Position numbers and translations under genes: made by a program | Assembly (NCBI GenBank): GCA_037039685.1 | Contig: JAWNGF010000013.1 | Location: 827,001 to 891,000 of the forward strand | DNA length: 64,000 nucleotides | DNA from: Ceratobasidium sp. AG-K | Lineage: Eukaryota > Basidiomycota > Agaricomycetes > Cantharellales > Ceratobasidiaceae | Reading direction: 5' to 3' | The notes under the pieces: model-generated | Told to the model about the DNA's origin: nothing | The model's input: only the letters and a program-made list of their open reading frames with translations | Databases searched by the model: none | Shown here: positions 32,071 to 43,421 of the stretch, in pieces | Layout: each line of letters starts with the position of its first letter | How positions within the stretch are numbered: the stretch's first letter is position 1

Positions 32071-34877
32071 CCAAGTTGGCATATTCACCAGGAAGGAACA
32101 ATCAAACCCATCACAGTATACACTGATTATAGGAACCTGGAATGGCAGGAAACCACTAGAACTTTCAATCAACAACAAGCTAGATGGTATCCGGAACTGG
32201 CCTCCTTCAACTTCCACATTGTATGCCAACCAGGGAAACAAGCTGCCAAACCAGATATACTGCCATGGCAATTTGAACAGAAGGAAATTCCAAATGTACC
32301 ACAACAAATGATGCCTCCAATAAAATTCCTGGGATTTGTGCAAACAATGGTTTCAAATATCAAGGACAGGATTTTGGAAGAACGGGCAGAAGACACCACC
32401 CTGACTAGCTTACTGGAAAGCATCAGAAACAAGGACAACCTTCCAATCACAGTTAAAAAGCAATTCATAGACTATGGTTTACAAGAAGGATTACTACATT
32501 ATCAGGGAAGAACTGTTGGCCTGGAAAACTCCAGTATATGTTGACAACTATTGCAACAGTATCATCACAGCATAGTTGGGGGAGACCAAGGCCAGGCCAG
32601 AACACTGGAACTCTTTGCTTGGTCTTACTATTGGCCAGCAATCAAACATCAAGTATACTGCTTTGTGGAATCATGCAAGGCATGTCAAATTGCAAAGGGG
32701 CAGAAATCTTCAGTCCCAGGGAAACCACTGGAAATTGCAAAAGTACCATGGAAACACATGACATACAATCACATTGTGGAATTGCCAAAATCTGCAGACA
32801 TGGATCTGGTACTGGTAGTAGTAGATCAACATTCAAAAATGGCCCATTTCATGCCTGGCAAAGAAGCCACAAGTGTGGAGGAACTGGCAGTATTGTTCAT
32901 AGCAAATGTATAGAAACTGCATGGGCTACCAGAAACAACCATTTCAGATCAAGGAACCACATTACAAAGCCACCTCTTGCAAAGCCTCTACTGAAGAGTT
33001 GGAATCCACCTGCCTTTCTCAACCACTTATCACCCACAAACAGACAGACAACCCAAGCAAGTAAACCAATGGCTAGAAGCATGGTTAATGATGGTGATCA
33101 ACTATTGGCAGGACAACTGGTGCAAACTCCTGCTGTGAGCCTAATGCTCCTACAGCAACCATGTGAATTGGTGGACAAGGCAATTACCTTTCAAAATCAT
33201 TTACAGAACAAAGCCAAGTTGGAAGATCAAAGACTTTCACACAGACAGTCCAGTGGCAGAGATCACAGTGGAGACACTTGCAAAAGTCCAGGAGGAAACA
33301 GTAGCAGCAGAGGAATATCAGCAAACAAAGGACACCTATCCAAAAGTGGCATATGCGGAAGGGGATCTGGTAAGGCTGTTTAGCGCAAACATCAAAGCAA
33401 AACAACTAATGAAGTAACTTGTGTCATGACTAAGGATGCTGATAACTAAGAACAGTAATAACACCCAGGCCCAAGTCCTGTGGCAAATACAATGAGTAGA
33501 GAGAAAGCCATAAACAGAGAGCAAGGAGTCAGAAAGGTGGTGTAAGGGATTGAATATATGTGGAGGGCAACTAAGGCCCAAGTGTCTTAGAATGAGCAGG
33601 TTAGAGAGCCCACTAGTATGGAGTTATTGTCACAACTAAGCTCACTGACAGCTAAGAAAAGATATAACACCCAGGCCCAAGTCCCATTGCAAATACAATG
33701 AGTAAAGGGAAAACCCTAAACCCAAAGTTGGATAGGATAAAGGTGGCTTAAAGGGTAGGTGTAGATGGATGGCATCTAAGGCCTAAGTGTCTTAATATGA
33801 GCAGGGTAGAGAGCCCGCTAGCAAGGAGTTATAGATGCTTGGTCCTATTAGACAGGAGGTCAACTCTTGGTTGTTACCAGACTTGACCCCTCAGTATATA
33901 TACAGGGAGACACACACCCATATACAAATGAGAACAACATTCCAGAATGTTCTAATATCAAATATGTAATCAAATGCAATATCACATCAAAAGACAAATT
34001 GATCACATGACTAATTCTAGAATGTTCTATACAATATACCAAAAAAAGAAATTGCCCTTGAAAAAAGATAGAAAATATAGAAAAAGTACGTCATTATGCC
34101 TGAGCTCATGACAGTTATGAATGCTTGGTCCTATTGGACAAGAGGTCAGGTCTTGGTTGTCACCAGACTTGACCCCTCAGTATATATACATGAACAAGCA
34201 CAGCCATAGACAAACAAGAACAACATTCCAGAAGATTCTAATATCAAATTTGTGATCAAATGGAATATCACATCAAAAGACAAATGGATGACATGACAGA
34301 TTCTAGGATGTTCTATACTACATACCAAAAAAGGAAACTGTCTTGGAAAAACATAGAATTATAGGAAAATTATGTCATTGTGCCTGAGCCCATGACAACT
34401 TGATGACAAAAACCTAGGACTGTTCAAGATTGTCAAAAAGCAATCTTCATACATCTACAAACTTGACCTGCCCAGAAGCATGAGGTGTTACCACCCCATC
34501 TTCAACATTGACCTACTTTCTAGATACTGAGATGACACACAGTTTAATAGAAACCAACCACTTCCCCCACCAATCATCACAGAGGAAGGAGAAGAAGAAT
34601 TGGAAGTGGAGAAATTGTAGATTGGAAGGAGGACAAAGGGGAAGGGATTCCCACCAAGCAAAGACACAGAAGAACAGGTGTTAAGAATTGCCAAACTACA
34701 CCACATCATACAGAAATTCCTCAAGGAACATCCCTCAGTGCCTGCCCCTGCAAATTTCAAACCCCAAACTACTAAAAAGACAAGGGGGAGGGCCAGCAAA
34801 CTTATCACCTGTGAATTCTGCTCACTACCACACTCACACTCCAACTTGCCCTACCTGCTAAATCTCTCCTGTTCATC
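32071..34877 (+). pseudogene. Element E pol: RNase H end, integrase, chromodomain
   Basis: Starts abruptly in RNase H (ITVYTDYRNLEW, FNQQQARW, QPGKQAAKPDIL). The integrase zinc region has H..(V) and CKACQ; the core has VVVDQHSKMAHF, ISDQGTT and YHPQTD. Stops and shifts lie near 32541, 32912, 32990 and 33135. The segment YAEGDLVRLFSANIKAK is interrupted at 33417 by a 976 bp solo LTR and resumes at 34403 ([11 protein letters not shown]). TEEGEEELEVEKL marks the chromodomain start, but its middle is deleted. RT, protease and most of gag are missing. Confidence 0.85.
33422..34397 (+). mobile_element. Solo LTR with internal tandem duplications
   Basis: 976 bp, TGTCATGAC...GCCCATGACA, with the duplication ACTTG at 33417-33421 and 34398-34402; removal restores the element E pol frame. 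Inside, a unit of about 170 bp starting AACACCCAGGCCCAAGTC occurs twice (near 33459 and 33669). A unit of about 275 bp starting GCTTGGTCCTATT...GACCCCTCAGTATATATACA also occurs twice (near 33838 and 34124). The layout is a-a-b-b. Each b unit has a TATA-like box. Strand is assigned by the TATA direction and is tentative. Confidence 0.8.
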
Positions 34878-36210
34878 ATGCCTGCCACCAACTGCTCTCA
34901 AGCCCTCAACCTCCTCCATGTTACCTGTGGTAATGCCTTCCACACAGCCCACATCCTCAATGCCCAGGCCTGGAGTTGACTCCCCTTCTATGCCAGCACT
35001 TACAGTGTCCGCTCTGACACCATTGGCAAACTCAAATGGATTGGAAGCCTGTGGCCAACCATGGATGACCTCCAAAAGGGGGACATCATGTCTGCAGAGG
35101 ATGTGCAGCCCTCAAGGTCTCCAAGGTTGTGCTTGGAAACATGTACTTGCTGTCATCACCTGAATGACAAGGAAAAGAAGCTGCCAGCTCTGAATGGGTC
35201 CCAGCGGCCCAACAAACAAGGCAGGGCCCCCCCAGCAGTCCTATGGAACAAGTGGTCATGGGATGAGAAGCTGCAGGCAGAGTTCAGGGACTGAATGGCA
35301 GAAAGGGGATAGTATCAGAAGAAGGTGGTGCAGTACAAGCAGTATTGGTAAAGGGAGGAGAAGCAGGACCTTTTGCCATGGCAGGAGGTGGAAGCGGTGG
35401 CAAAGGACCAGGACCTGGAATGGAAGGTGGTGGAAGAGTGGGTCAAGACCAAAACAATCAATGTTGACCACTTGGTGCCGGAGGTGGTGGCTGAGGCAGA
35501 GACACCTGGAGGATCAGTCTTGACAGTGGTCAATGGCAATGAGAGGGTAGAAAGCCAGCAATGGCTGGGCCAGGAGGAACCCAGTACATTGTTGGTGTCA
35601 TGAGCCATGCTCCTGAAAATTCACTATGTGTTGTGCTTCAGCACTTTGTGTGCTGTTCTCCCTCTTTGTTGCACTTATCCTCTGCCACATACTGTGTTTT
35701 GACTGTTGCTCCTTTGTTGTGACTTCCCTCACTTAGTAGTTTGCACACATGGCTGATCAGTGTGTAGAGTCTGTTCTCTGATTTTCCCATGTTGCTGTGC
35801 TTAGATGTCCATGTGCTACATGCACTTCTTCTTCTGATGTTCTCATGTTACTCATTTGGTGCTGGTTATGCTTTCCCCATGTAGATAGTGATTGTTGCTT
35901 AGCTTGCTTTAACAGATGTGAGGGAAATCATTGTGGAACCCTGAGAACAATTTACCTTGTTGTTTACCCAATCTACTTTGCCCTGAGGAGGTTATCCAAC
36001 ATCTTTGGAGCCTCTCAGTGATCCTAAGGCCTAAGAGCCACTCACAAAGATCTCAAAGAGCACTTCATGATGGGGTTGTCACAGTTGGCACTAGGACCCA
36101 AGGACTTGGATATGGGGATGGTGGAGTTAGTAGAGCGCATACTGCCTTGCCATCTGCAAGAGGCCCAACAAGGTCCTCCAGTTGTCCCTGAGGGGGGAGT
36201 GATGTTGTGA
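34878..36210 (+). pseudogene. Element E ORF3 (type I, with nested solo LTR)
   Basis: Starts ATG-CCT-GC after pol. It shows GKLKWIGSLWPT and, after a frameshift near 35085, the cysteine motif HVCRGCAALKVSKVVL. It then shows the Trp/charged half WDEKLQAEFRD*MAERG*YQ and EKQDLLPWQEVEAV with stops. A solo L LTR (35596-36083, duplication GTTGG) interrupts it, and it resumes (LGPKDLDMGMVELVERILP) to end at the G-run and LTR start. The alignment with the ORF3 of B and D is clear motif by motif. Non-functional. Confidence 0.72.
35596..36083 (+). mobile_element. Solo LTR of the L family
   Basis: 488 bp, TGTCATGAGCC...GGTTGTCACA, duplication GTTGG at 35591-35595 and 36084-36088. It contains AGAACAATTTACC near 35944, the family's predicted self-primer motif. 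It is the clearest solo insertion of this LTR family in the window. Confidence 0.88.
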
Positions 36211-36285
36211 GCTAGGCTAACCATGGACTTGTGCTTGCCCTCTGCCATGTTTTGTGTGGTGTATGGATGGTGTGTCATGCCTTTG
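36203..36285 (+). repeat. Element E 3' LTR, truncated
   Basis: The G-run GAGGGGGGAGTGA is followed by TGTTGTGAGCTAGG, which resembles the LTR starts of elements A and B. After 83 bp it is cut by the L LTR of element K. Confidence 0.65.
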
Positions 36286-36778
36286 TGTCACAAACCTCCC
36301 TGTCAAGATTGAGTTGTTGAGACTTTGCTGAGTGGATCTTAGACCTTAGGATCACTGAGAGGCTTTGAAAGATGTTGGACAACCTCCTGAGGGCAAAGTA
36401 GAGTGGGTGAACAACAAGATAAATTGTTCTTGGGGTTCCAAGACAATTTCCCTTGCATATTTTATAGCAGGCAAAGCAAGCATTGCTATCTACAAGGGGA
36501 AAGCAGAACCAGCTCTAAAGGAGCAATGTGAGAACATCAGAAGAAGAAGTGCATGTAGCACATGGACATCTAAGCGCAGCAACATTGGAAAATCAGAGAG
36601 CAAAGGCTACATGCTGATCAGGCACATGTGCAAACAACAAAGTGAGGGAAGTCACAACAAAGGAGCAACAGTCAAAACAAAGTACATGGCAGAAGATAAG
36701 CACAACAAGGAGGGAGAACAGCACACAAAGTGCTGAAGCACAACACATAGTGAATTGTCAGGCACAAGGCTCATGACA
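36286..36778 (-). repeat. Element K 3' LTR (L family)
   Basis: 493 bp, minus strand TGTCATGAGCC...TTTGTGACA. On the minus strand it is preceded by the G-run TTTTAGGGGGGGGACAA just inside the element. Confidence 0.85.
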
Positions 36779-36789
36779 TTGTCCCCCCC

Positions 36790-37403
36790 CTAAAATGGGC
36801 CATTGGCAGAGTCATTGAACCATTGCTGGTTGCCCCAGCCTACTTGGAAATTGCTGCCCCAATCAGAAGCAACTGGAGCTTCTGGAATCCAACCACAACT
36901 TGCCACAGGCTCCTCTGGAAGTGGTGGGGGCTCTGGGGATTGGAGAAGGGGTGAATTGGGTGCTGGGTCCTCTCTGAGCTTGAGACAATCAAAAGAAACA
37001 TGTAATTCCTTGTTGTTTCCAATGTAGAAGTGGTCTATGTACTGCGATAAGGATACTTTGATCTCCAGGGGCAGTTTCTGTAGCATGGCCAAGCAATGAC
37101 CTTGTGGAACTTGCAGAAATTGTGTGCAATGAAATGGTGCCAGCAAGAGAAGGGACCACCATGCAAGGAAGTGGGATTCTTGCTGCAGAGGTAGTACAAA
37201 TAGCCATAGCACACATGGTAGAATAGGTTGGGACCCTTGCGCAAGCAGGCACACTTTGTAGCTGGAGGAATGAGCACAGAGCACAGGTAGGGGATGCCTG
37301 AGTCCAGTTTACTTTTGAAGCCCTCTGGCATGTTGTGGAGATATGTGTCCAAGCTTCCCCAGCAGTTGTAGGGGGTGTCATTGTGGGGAAAATGAATGGA
37401 CAT
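36790..37403 (-). pseudogene. Element K ORF3 (type II, one frameshift)
   Basis: Minus strand, about 205 codons, starting MSIHFPHNDTPYNCWG and overlapping the end of pol by 26 bp. Conserved blocks shared with M and Q are: DTYLHNMPEGFKSKLDS, IPPATKCACLRKGP, YGYLYYLCSKNPTSLHGG, CWHHFIAHNF...FHKVIAW. After one frameshift near 37075 come EIKVSLSQY, KELHVSF...LREDPAPN, LPEEPVASCGW and DSANGPF, ending at the G-run. It is rich in Cys, His and aromatic residues. I know no named family for it. Only the frameshift disrupts it. Confidence 0.7.
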
Positions 37404-40400
37404 GATGGACAGCAGTGTAGGGGTGTTTAAAGAGCTTAGAGAGCTTGAGTGAGGCAAGGGAGACAAGAATGCAGGTTTTGGAGGTGTTAGACCTGTGTTT
37501 ACTTGGAGCCTTTTTATCCTTGGGCATGACATTTGGAACCAGGTCATTTGGCCATGGGGCATTGGGGACGCTGGTGTAGAAGTCCTGCAATTTGTCCTCC
37601 AAGTGGACAAGATCAGAAGCAGGCTTAGAGGTGTCATCAAGCAGCCCATAGCCTTGCCAACAAGCCCTGTACTTCCAGATTCCATCTTCCAGCTTCCAAT
37701 CAATCAGTTTGTTGGCCTCAAAGACTTCCTTTGCATGTTCTGTGATCACAGAGGGAGGTTGTTGGAAGTTTTGCTTGAAATCAGTGTCCTCCTTCACCTC
37801 AGAAAGCAGAGCAACATGAAAAACATCATGGATCTTCACAGTGTCAGGCAGCTCCAAGCAATAAGCATGAGAGCCTGCGTGTTCCAGCACATGGAAGGGG
37901 CCATATTGCTGGTGGTCTAGCTTCTTGTTGGGGTGCTGGGATTTGATGTGCATGCCTAGCAACCAAACTTTATCACCAACTGCCAATTCCGGCAAAAAAC
38001 TCTGTGATCCACTGCTTTGTAGTGTTCCTGCGTACATTTCAACATGGCCTGGACCTCTTCAATCATAGCCTTGAATTCTGCAACCCTGTCATCAGCAACT
38101 GGTGTTCCAGTGTGTTCTAGACTTGGAGGAATTGCAGGAGAATGCCCATAAACAAGCTCAAAGGGAGGTTATCCTGTAGCTTCACTCTTGGAGTTGTTGT
38201 GACAGAACTCTGCAAGAGGCAACAAATCCACCCAGTCAGTCTCCCTGTGATTGATGAAAGTGTGCAAGTAAGCCTCTAGCCATTGGTTCAGTTGCTCACT
38301 TTGACCATCAGTCTGTGGGTGGTAAGCAGTGGAAAATGCTGGATCAATTTGCAGCGCCTTGTACAGGGCCCTGAGAAATTTGCTGTTGAAAGTTGAGCCT
38401 CTGTGTGAGACCATTTGTTTAGGAGTGCCATGGAGATGTCAAACATTCTTCAGGAAGAGGGCTGCAACACCTTCAGCTGTCAATGACTCTTTGCAGGGGA
38501 TGAAATGCACCATTTTAGAGAAGTGATCAACAACACAAGGATGCTGTCAAAGCCCTCGCTCTTGGGAAGTTTGAAGACAAAATCAGAGGAAATGTCCTCC
38601 CAAGGGCCAGCAGGAAGAAGTAATAGCTGAAGGGGAGCATGCTTTTCTATGCCCTTACTCCTTTGGCAGATTTTGCAGGAATCCACATAGTGATTGACTT
38701 GAAACTTCCTTACAGGCCAGTAGTAGTGCCTAGATATCAGCTCTAGAGTTCTCACACATCCCTGGTGACTGGTGGCTGGAGTGTCATGGAAATGAGATAG
38801 CAACTCCTGTTTGAGCTCAGGTTCATCTGGAACAACAATTCTGGCTTGGTAAAACAAAACTCCTTTGCTTATGATGTAATCTTTGAACTTCTGAGCAATC
38901 AAATGTGGCATTTTAGTAGGTTCAGGGGTAGCAGACATCACAGTGTCAAGGCTAGGGTCTTCAAGAAGTGCCTCTTTGAAATTTTCAAGGGAGGAAGCAC
39001 TGATCATAGCAGAGAAGCTGGAAGATTGATCCTCCTTGATCATCAGTTGAGGAAGAGGCTCTTCTGCCATGTGATCTGCGTCTCTGAACAAGGCATCCAG
39101 TTTCTGGGACTGTTTACCTGGCCTGTAAGAGATGACAAAGTTGTAGGAAGCGTGCAGCAGATACCAGTGCACATGATGATGATTGAATGTCCTAGCAGTC
39201 TTCCAATACTCCAAATTCTTCTGATCAGTGAGGACAGTGATAGGTTGCTCAGTTCCTTCCAGGAAAATGCACTGGTGCTCAAAAGACTGAATAATAGCCA
39301 GTAGTTCCTTGTCATGAGTGTCATAGTCAGCTGAGCAGGGGAGAGGCTTGCAGACATGAAGGCAACAGGGTGCAAGCAACCATCAGCCTGTCTCTGTTGC
39401 AGCACAGCACCCAGGGTGGTTACAGAATCATCTGTCTCTGGGAAATAGGGAAGCTTCTCATTTGGATGTGCATGTGTAGGTTCCATGCAAATTGCTTCCT
39501 TGATGGCACCAAATTAGCACTGCTCAGTGTCAGTCCATTGCCAGGCAACCTCCTTCTTGGTGAGATCATTCAGAGGGCATGCTAAGCGGCTGAAATCAGG
39601 CACAAAGCAACAATAGAAGTTGGCAAAGCCCAGGAATGCTTGAACTTGTTTCACAGTGAGAGGAGCAGGCCATTCCTTGACCACTTGAACCTTGTCTTTT
39701 TCCATGGAGATGCCTTCAGGAGTGATCACAAGGCTAATGTAGTTTACTGATGTGACAAAGAAGTGGCATTTGGCAGGGTTGCAGAAGAGCTGATTGTCCC
39801 TGAGTTGCTTAGGCACTTCTTTGACATGTTCCTCATGCTCAGCAATGGAATTAGTGAAGATCAGGATGTTGTCAAGGTCACCAATCACAGTGATGTCCAG
39901 CAGGACATGCAAAATGTTGTTCATGAAGCATTGGAAAACAGCAGGATTATTGCAGAGACCAAAAGGCATAACCAAGTGCTCAAGTAAGCTATATTTTGTT
40001 CTGAAAGCAGGTTGCCACTCATCTCCTTCTTCAATTTGCACATTGTTTTATCCAGAGTGCAGCTCCAGCTTGGTAAATATCTTAGTATGATTGAGGTTCT
40101 CCACCAGATCTTCTTGGTGTGGCAGTGGGTAGCAATCTTTGATGGGGTTGTTGTTAAGGCAGCAATAACCATTCACCAGTCTCAGGTCATCAATTCCCTT
40201 GGGAACAAACATCACAGGAGCACCTCCAGGTGAATTACTTGGCCTGATTTTCCCAACGGCAAGCTCAATGTCAATGTACTTCTTGAGAACAGTGGACTAC
40301 TTGGTTGTCATAGGACAGGTGAGCCCCCAGCAGATGTCCTTTCCTGGCTGCAGGTTGATCTCACAGTGATAGGGACAGTGTGGCAGCAGTTTGACAAAGA

Positions 40401-40906
40401 ATTCATTGCCAAAGACACTTCGGAAGTCATGAAACATTGGGGAACAATCTTGTGAAGGGGGGACACTTCTGCCAGTCTAGACTCCATGGATTTGCGTGGA
40501 AGAACCTCAAGAGTAGACCAATTGATGTCAGGGTTAGCTTCTTGTAACCAGGGCATGGCTAGAATCATGTCTCTGTCTCCAAGCAGCAAGCAGTAGAAGG
40601 TTTGAGTGGAAGAATGTGAAAGGGCAGTGAATTTGAAGCAGCATTTGAATCTGATGGAGTCCCTGACTTCTTTGCCATTGATCCCAACAACTTGGTGTGC
40701 TGCTGTCAACTCAGTGAGACTCAGGGAGTGGTAACAAGCAAATTGGGGGTTGATGAAGTTGGAGATGAACCAGAGTCAAGCAAAGCAGAATAAGAGTCTG
40801 TGATTCCCTCAATGTTAATAGGTAGAATGGGGGCCATATTTTGGTGAAGTGCAGCATAGTGCAAAGGTTCTAAAGACAAAAGAGGATTATTGGTGCATGT
40901 AGACAC
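37378..40906 (-). pseudogene. Element K pro-pol
   Basis: Minus strand. Protease ALLDSGSS near 40780, then AMPWLQEANPDINW. RT runs from about 40230, with EEGDEWQPAFRTKYSLLEHL, MPFGLCNNPAVF and the catalytic box degraded to GDLDNIL (second Asp is Asn, AAC at 39868-39870). RNase H has YDTHDKELLAI and LTDQKNLEYW. Integrase has H..H..CKICQ, SSDFVF, SHRGSTF and PQTDGQSEQ. Then GDKVWLLG...GPFHVLEHAGSHAYCLELP and a chromodomain-like EANKLIDWK...YRACWQGYG. Stops or shifts lie near 38168, 38480, 39379, 39510 and 40300. Confidence 0.87.
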
Positions 40907-40999
40907 AGTACAACTGCGGCACCCTAGTCTTTTCCCATCTGCTGAGAGGTGTCCGCAACTTCCTCAATGGTTTCAGCTTTTCCAAACTCCTTTTTGGGG

Positions 41000-42560
41000 G
41001 TTTCTACTCACCATCCAGTTTTGCAGCCTTCAAACTTGTGATTTCCGCCACATCTGATGCACTGCCCAGCAGTGCAACACTTGTCCTTGATTTCCCAGGT
41101 GACCAGGCCTGCAGCCTTTCCATGAGCAGGTCTAGAAGTGGCTGTGCTGGTCCCTGAGGCGTGGTGAGCTTCAAGTAGCATGTTGTCAATCAAACAAGCA
41201 GTAGAAATGAGCTGATCCAGGGTGGTAATGTTTTGAGTGAGTGGGAACTCAATCAGCTTCTGGCAGACTTTTTGCTTCAGTCCTCAGTGGAATGCGGCCA
41301 TCAGGGCCTTGTCCTGCCACTCCAGATCACCCTTAATGATGCAGAAGCTGGTGGAATAATTGCTGGCTGAGCAGGTTTGAGTTAAAGCATGAGTTATGCA
41401 CTCTGCTACTTGTTTTGCTGCAGGATCTGACCACTGAGAAATGAATCATGATTCAAAAGCAGTCCAGCCAGTCAGGAGGGCATCCACGTCTCCATTGACA
41501 AGTTTGTTGAGGTAGAACTGCCCCCAATTACACAGCTGGCCTTCTTTCAGGTTCATCAGGACATAGGTGATCTTAGAATAATCAGAGGGAAAGGAAGATT
41601 GGTTGGCAAGAAGTAAGCCTTGCATTCCAGCAAAACAATTTGGCTCCAGGGCCCTTCTTGCCATCATACTTCTCAGGGCTGGGGATCTTGGATTTGGAGA
41701 TAGAAGCACCTGGGGTCTGGCTTAATCCTTGGATCAAAGTGCTCAAAGGAGCAGTTAAAGAGCAACCCAGAGCCTCTCCCATAATCTCCATGGCCTCATG
41801 CTTCTCCTGGGCTTCTGGGGGGTGTCTGATGGTTGGGAAATGTGGCTGATGTGGGTCTGGAGTAGGATTGGAATCTGGGGTATCCTCATAGGAGCCAAGA
41901 GAGCAGATAGATTGATTGTCATCCTCCAGAGCCTTATTCTTTCCCTTTCCATGTCCAATATGAATGGCAGGGGGTTAAGGGTTGCTTTGGGTGTTCACAA
42001 AGCAAATGGTGGAGGAAGAGGGGAACACAGATGCTTGCAAAGGCACAGGGGATTCACTTTTGATAGTAGGGCAACAGGGGACACTTCCTCAGGGATCTGC
42101 TGACCCAAAATGCATGGGGACTTGGTAATGGCGCAGAGCAGAGCTCCCAACTGCCTGAGATGGCCTGGGGGTGTCCTCCATGGAGATGCAAGAAATCCCT
42201 CCTGTCCTGGGGGGCGTTGCTGGCTTAGGGGCTTCTGTATTGATTGCCTGGTTGACAACCTGGTCGACCTCCTGTTCCATGTGTGCGTTCAGGGTGTCTT
42301 CCAGCTCCTGGATGCATTTCAAGAGCATTTGTGTGCAAATCTCCATCATTTGGGAGATTTTGATAGATTCTTTGATTGACTGGTGGTGCATTGCACTGTA
42401 AATGCACTCTAGTTTTCCCTGATCTTTGTCCATGAACTGTGCCTCCTGAGGTACATTTACTTTCAGAGAGTAGAGAGTGCTTTGTGCCTGCTGCTGAATA
42501 GTTTTCCCTTGTTCCTGAGGTGGAAACTGATTGTCCTGCTGTTGATTTGCACTCCATGGA
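41000..42560 (-). pseudogene. Element K gag
   Basis: Minus strand, several frames. The N-terminal part (42089-42433) has MLLKCIQELEDTLNAHMEQE and PPRTGGISCIS. The core has KIPSPEKYDGKKGPGAKLF, LLANQSSFPSDYSKITYVLM and NWGQFYLNKL, the Ty3-type capsid pattern. The zinc knuckle is QCIRCGGNHKFEGC near 41045-41090. Frameshifts lie near 41610 and 41990. The leader between gag and the 5' LTR (42561-42742) carries the conserved block described for M and P. Confidence 0.78.
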
Positions 42561-42742
42561 GGTGCCTGAAGAAGATTACATGGTTGGCAAAGATGGGGTT
42601 GTGAATGGGGCTAGCTTGGCTGCTGAGGATGGGCCTAGGAATGTGCCTGTTGATGGCTTGACTGATGTACAGCTGATGAGAGCAATAGAATGCCAGTTTG
42701 GGGCAATGTGGATGGCTACAGCCAAGTAAGAAGGATTTACAA

Positions 42743-43251
42743 TGTCACAACCTGGTCAGATAAGGGTTGTTTGAAGCTAATGACAGGCTTGAAGGCCTGA
42801 AAATCACTGAGAGGCTCCAAAAGATGTTGGATAACCTCCTCAGGGCGACCTAGACTGGGTAAACAACAAGGTAAACTGTTCCTGGGGTTCCAAGACGATT
42901 TCCCTTGCATCTTTTATAGCAAGCAGAAGAATGGAAGCACTATTTACATGGGGAAAGCACAACAGTCTAAAAGGAGCATGACTGGAACATCAAAACAAGC
43001 AGAGTGCAAAGCACATGGGGATCAATGCGTAGCGCTCCGGAAAAATCTCAGATGGGAGAATCCCTGCTACTGATCCATGTGAACAAAGGGCTAAGCAAGA
43101 GATGCAACAACAAAGGCATAGACAACAAATCAAACTACGTGGCGGCCAACAAGCACACAACAGGGGGAAAACTACAAGCACAACACCAAAGGAGGCACAC
43201 AAGCAATGGAGGCACAACACACAGACCATTGCAGGAGCAAGCCTTGTGACA
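42743..43251 (-). repeat. Element K 5' LTR (L family)
   Basis: 509 bp, minus strand TGTCACAAGG...GTTGTGACA. It lies directly against a plus-oriented L LTR tail (43252-43321), forming an inverted pair. Confidence 0.82.
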
Positions 43252-43421
43252 CTCTCAGTGATCCCAAGGCATAAGAGCCACTCATTAGTCTCAAACAACC
43301 CTGCTCTGATCAGGTCTGACATTGTAAAATGTACTTACTGGGCTGTAGCAATCCACATTGCCCCAAACTGGCTTTCTATTGCTCTCATCAGCTACACATT
43401 GTCCAAGCCATCAACATCCAC

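Larger units (their letters stand above)
36286..43251 (-). mobile_element. Ty3/gypsy element K (L family, degenerate)
   Basis: Minus-strand element bounded by L LTRs 36286-36778 (3') and 42743-43251 (5'). It contains gag, protease, RT, RNase H, integrase, degenerate chromodomain and type II ORF3. The outer flanks (CTTTG versus CTCTC) do not match, so the two LTRs may not come from one clean insertion. The body is nevertheless continuous in order and orientation. Confidence 0.82.

Noticed and set aside
36286..43251. Clean target duplication for element K
   Set aside because: Flanks CTTTG and CTCTC differ at more than one site; the element may be a recombinant of two L LTRs.
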